This document shows positions 61,029 to 64,000 of a stretch of 64,000 nt of DNA, piece after piece; position 1 is the stretch's first letter; every line of letters starts with the position of its first letter. The DNA comes from Ancylostoma caninum (Eukaryota > Nematoda > Chromadorea > Rhabditida > Ancylostomatidae), in the NCBI GenBank assembly GCA_037903475.1, contig JBAJFG010000368.1, positions 744,001 through 808,000 of the forward strand, read 5' to 3'. The position numbers and the translations under genes are program-made. The notes below the pieces were generated by a model, which did not search any database, was not told the DNA's origin, and saw only the letters and a list, made by a program, of their open reading frames with translations.

Positions 61029-61309
61029 TATCTAAACTATCAACAGATTCTTGGTTTTCTTGACACGCTGTTCACAAAATGTTTCAAGGTGCGTTTTGAC
61101 CCGTCTTTTAGGACGGCGTCTACACCACTCCGCTGGACAATGCTCTTACCTCGTCTTTAGTTTTTGATCCGTCGGGCTTCTCGCATCACTATGCTCCCTT
61201 CTCTGGGATCACGAATTAAGGCGAGCAAGCAAAGCTGTTACCCTTCAAAAAAAAGTGGCAGAGAATGTCATTATGGACTGCTCCAGATTGGTGATAATGG
61301 GATATCAAT

Positions 61310-62394
61310 CAGGGGTGTGCGGAATTTTCCGTTTTTTTTACGCTTTCCGTTTTCCGCCCATTTTTGGCCTTCCGTTTTACGTTTCACGGGTTTTTAGCCC
61401 GGAAAACGGAAAAACCCGGAAAATTATGGAGGGAGACGAGGTATTTGTTTTCGGGGTATTTCCCTATCCTGAAGAGGGTTCACGTGATTCGATGCGCAAT
61501 GTATATGAGTTCACAACAATGGCGCCAAAATTGACGTCCAACAGCCATTTACCGTCGCAATTTCGCTGGTTCTCATCATTGTTCCAAATATGCTATAAAA
61601 GTGCCCAGCTCTCCTCAAAATTTTCAAAAAAAAAAGGTTCCGCAGAAATGTGAGGTGAACTTCCATAAAATTTCCATGAAACTGTGACGTGCCATGGTAA
61701 GAGCATCGAGCATTCCTGCGAAGCAACACATGATGTAGGCTTTCCTTCAAATTGACAAAAGCATAACGCTACATCACAGTTGTCACTGCTTTAGTCAGAT
61801 GATGATCCCCAGCTCCACACTGGCGCCGTTGGCGCCTGATGTTTTGCGCAATGTTTAGGCTGCTTGTATCTCACATCCGCCACACACTGTTCTTCTCCTC
61901 CTTCCTCCCTCGCTAACTCGCTCCAACGGGATCCTCTGTGAATAATGCGATCCTCCCCAGATTGCAAATGTATTAACTACCGTAGCTACCTTTTTGTCTG
62001 AATTTTTGCAGAACAGGTCTGCTCTGAAGTAAAGCAAAGGCGTACCACTTTTCACACTTTACAGTTTTTCGTCTTAGTAAGTAAGTCCAGTGAGAAATAT
62101 GCTAATTGATTATATTATTCTAAAAATCTCTCGTAACTAGGTGAAGGATAGATACGCCTCGATCTCCCCATATTCTAGGCGTTTGAAGTAAGTACCATCA
62201 GTAGACTTGAAGTTACTTAATTACTTGAAAGAGTCACCACTTATGCTCATAAAGAAGATGCTGAGGAAGTCCAATGTTGACGAGGACTTTTGGTCACAAA
62301 TCTATGCTTGGGCAAAATTTTCCGTTTTCCGCTCATTTTTGGCCTTCCGTCTTCCGTTTTACGTTTATTGAAATTTTACTTCCGCACATCCCTG
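61310..62394. mobile_element. hAT-like non-autonomous element
   Basis: Ends CAGGGGTGTGCGGAA and, inverted, CAGGGATGTGCGGAA. Subterminal TTTTCCGTTTT/TTACGTTT repeats lie at both ends (61325-61430 and 62315-62375). No transposase frame. The right flank ATCACTAT leads into a tRNA-like sequence. Confidence 0.7.
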
Positions 62395-62440
62395 ATCACT
62401 ATCCACTCGGCTACCCAGCTGCCAAGCCATGATTGAGGGA
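62395..62440 (-). pseudogene. tRNA-like 5' half next to a hAT-like element
   Basis: The minus strand reads GCTGGGTAGCCGAGTGG then ATAGTGAT, a Leu/Ser-type 5' half with an A box, cut off exactly at the element end. Confidence 0.5.
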
Positions 62441-62804
62441 GGCACATGTCAATATGGCAGGAAATTGAATTTTGAGCTTGTATTAACCATTTTGCAAATT
62501 TCAAATATAATCTGTAGCATCATTTGAGATAAGCTTTCCAACCATATATGTCTCGTTCCGAAAGAGCAACTCAAGTTCGTGCACTTCCCTTGTTAGATGA
62601 CGGTTCCTTGTACCTTTCCCACGGTTGTGATCCATGAGCGGCGCGTCCCTTCACTCATGACTTGGCTTATCTGAAAAGTGAACTTTTGCATGGTTGTGTA
62701 CTCCGTTGGACAAATAACGAGTGCAGCTAGAATGTTTTTTTGTTCTTTAAATTGCAAGTGCCTGTAGCGCAACATTTGATTTCTCACTTTTTTCGGAAAA
62801 AGAA

Positions 62805-62945
62805 ATATCGAATTTATTCGATTTTTGATTTTTTTTTCGACGGAACGAGAACTTCGAATTTATTCTATATTCACTTTCCTTCGAATTTTGTAACTTATTC
62901 TCTCAAACTCCGAATATTCGAATGAATTCGAAATTTGTTTCTGAA
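62805..62945 (+). repeat. TTCGAA/ATTCGAAT-rich cluster 2
   Basis: TCGAATTTATTCGA and CGAATATTCGAATGAATTCGAA words in AT-rich text. Confidence 0.6.
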
Positions 62946-63619
62946 TTTATTCACTTATTTGGGCATTTTGACTTCATCGAAATCGGGGTAACTTGCTGAG
63001 ACATGAGAATTTTACCTTATGGCTGAAAAGATTTCTTTTATTTTCTGCCGTGCGCTCAGCAAGTATTAGCAAATTCAACCACGACTTTCCTGAAAGTTTA
63101 TTCCAGTGCTCCGCTTATTCTAGTTAAAATACTTATATTATGACAACAAATCCTAATAAAGTGAGGTTGTTGCCATTTCTTGCTTCTTCCACAGCGGAGC
63201 TCCTAATCGTGAATAAAAAACATTGTGAGAACAACGACTCTAGAGACATACTCGGACAGCGATTGGTAGTAGGTAAATACGAGCGTTGGATCAGTACATA
63301 TAATGGCATTACTATATACCTTATATGCAGTTGAGTGCTCGCGTAGAAAAGTGGAACGAAATGACCTCTCCGAAGACATGTCCAACTGTTTCGTTTCAAC
63401 AGTGATGTGAACGCAGGGCAAGAACTGAGGGTAAGAAACGAATCAATGTTTAGTTTTCTGAAAGGTTATGCACATTTTTAATCATTGTCGTATTCGGAAA
63501 AAATGGAGGTTGGAAAAATCGGAAACTATACTGATCATTCATTTATTGCGAACTTCTCGATATTATCACGAAATTTGTGGAGGCTAGGAAAGAAGAACTT
63601 TACAAACGCAAAATCTCCT

Positions 63620-63735
63620 CAAGTTTTTGAAATTTCGACCACTGGGAGCAAAATCGGATCGAATTTCGAATTAATACGAAGGTGCACTCACCTCGAATGT
63701 TCGAATATCGAGTTAATTCGAAATAATGAAAAATT
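63620..63735 (+). repeat. TTCGAA/ATTCGAAT-rich cluster 3
   Basis: TCGAATTTCGAATTAATACGAA, then CGAATGTTCGAATATCGAG. Shares words with clusters 1 and 2. Confidence 0.6.
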
Positions 63736-63825
63736 CCATTATTTTCAAAGCAGAACTCGTAGCTATTGCTCGTTTATCTCCTGTAAAATTCCGCACTCTG
63801 TCAAAGATTAGCTATTAAAGTATGC

Positions 63826-63888
63826 AAGATTTTAGTAGGGGACAGGATGCAAACCCCCGACCTCCATCCTATGTGTCAGCATCACTAT
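63826..63888 (-). pseudogene. tRNA-like 3' half next to a second hAT-like end
   Basis: The minus strand reads ATAGTGATGCTGACACATAG and then GGAGGTCGGGGGTTTGCATCC with a B-box-like segment. It begins precisely where CAGGGGTGTG starts at 63889. Confidence 0.5.
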
Positions 63889-64000
63889 CAGGGGTGTGTG
63901 GAATTTTCCGTTTTCCGTTTTACGCTCTCCGTTTTCCTCCCATTTTTGGCCTTCTGTTTTACGTTTTACGTTTAACGGGTTTTTGGCCCGGAAAACGGAA
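63889..64000. mobile_element. hAT-like element, left end only (runs off the window)
   Basis: CAGGGGTGTGTGGAATTTTCC then the same TTCCGTTTTACG subterminal repeats as at 61310-61430. The element continues past 64000. Confidence 0.7.

Noticed and set aside
1..64000. CRISPR arrays, bacterial operons or ribosome-binding sites
   Set aside because: The intron structure, codon context and mobile elements are those of a nematode nuclear genome. The only regular array is a 50-bp minisatellite without spacers.

Overview
This window is nuclear DNA of a nematode, most likely a strongylid such as a hookworm. The evidence is two intron-rich protein genes whose neighbourhood matches C. elegans cosmid C12C8, short introns mixed with multi-kilobase ones, and a dense load of terminal-inverted-repeat elements, RTE-type and Penelope-like reverse transcriptases and a mariner relic. 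The species assignment is inference. There is no bacterial content, and most long open frames are chance or repeat products.

Two real genes can be assembled exon by exon with every intron phase matching. (1) A PLP-dependent Cys/Met-metabolism enzyme of about 413 aa (cbl-1-like) lies on the + strand from 3168 to 23593 in 11 exons. Introns 2, 4 and 6 are about 5.4, 7.3 and 4.5 kb and are filled with repeats. (2) An intact lin-41 (TRIM71) orthologue of about 966 aa lies on the - strand from 54175 to 44744 in 21 exons, encoding RING, two B-boxes, coiled coil, filamin and NHL domains. The two genes are tail to tail, about 21 kb apart. In C. elegans lin-41 is C12C8.3 and cbl-1 is, as I recall, C12C8.2, so this is conserved microsynteny. 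The lin-41 3'UTR carries two let-7-complementary sites, so the heterochronic let-7 to lin-41 switch appears conserved.

Layout. 1-1500: degenerate hAT-like and foldback repeats, then a 100-N gap. 1600-3170: inverted copy of a minisatellite edge, a 125-bp tandem repeat and a (CACATA)n tract. 3168-23593: the cbl-1-like gene, with a 2.25-kb, 50-bp-period minisatellite in intron 2 and foldback/MITE elements in introns 4 and 6. 23.7-43.6 kb: intergenic repeats, including four TTAA-flanked MITE relatives (counting the one in intron 6), a 2.8-kb near-palindrome at 36.3-39.07 kb and a 5'-truncated RTE retrotransposon abutting it. 43.58-54.18 kb: lin-41 with its 3'UTR and three MITEs in its introns. 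54.2-64 kb: retroelement fragments (a LINE piece, a Penelope-like reverse transcriptase with one frameshift), a deleted mariner, and hAT-like elements beside tRNA-like sequences.

The strongest observations are the let-7 sites, a frame-preserving 66-nt exitron-like intron in the lin-41 coiled coil, GC-AG introns in both genes, AAG 3' splice sites in lin-41, and several nested foldback systems carrying tRNA-like sequence.
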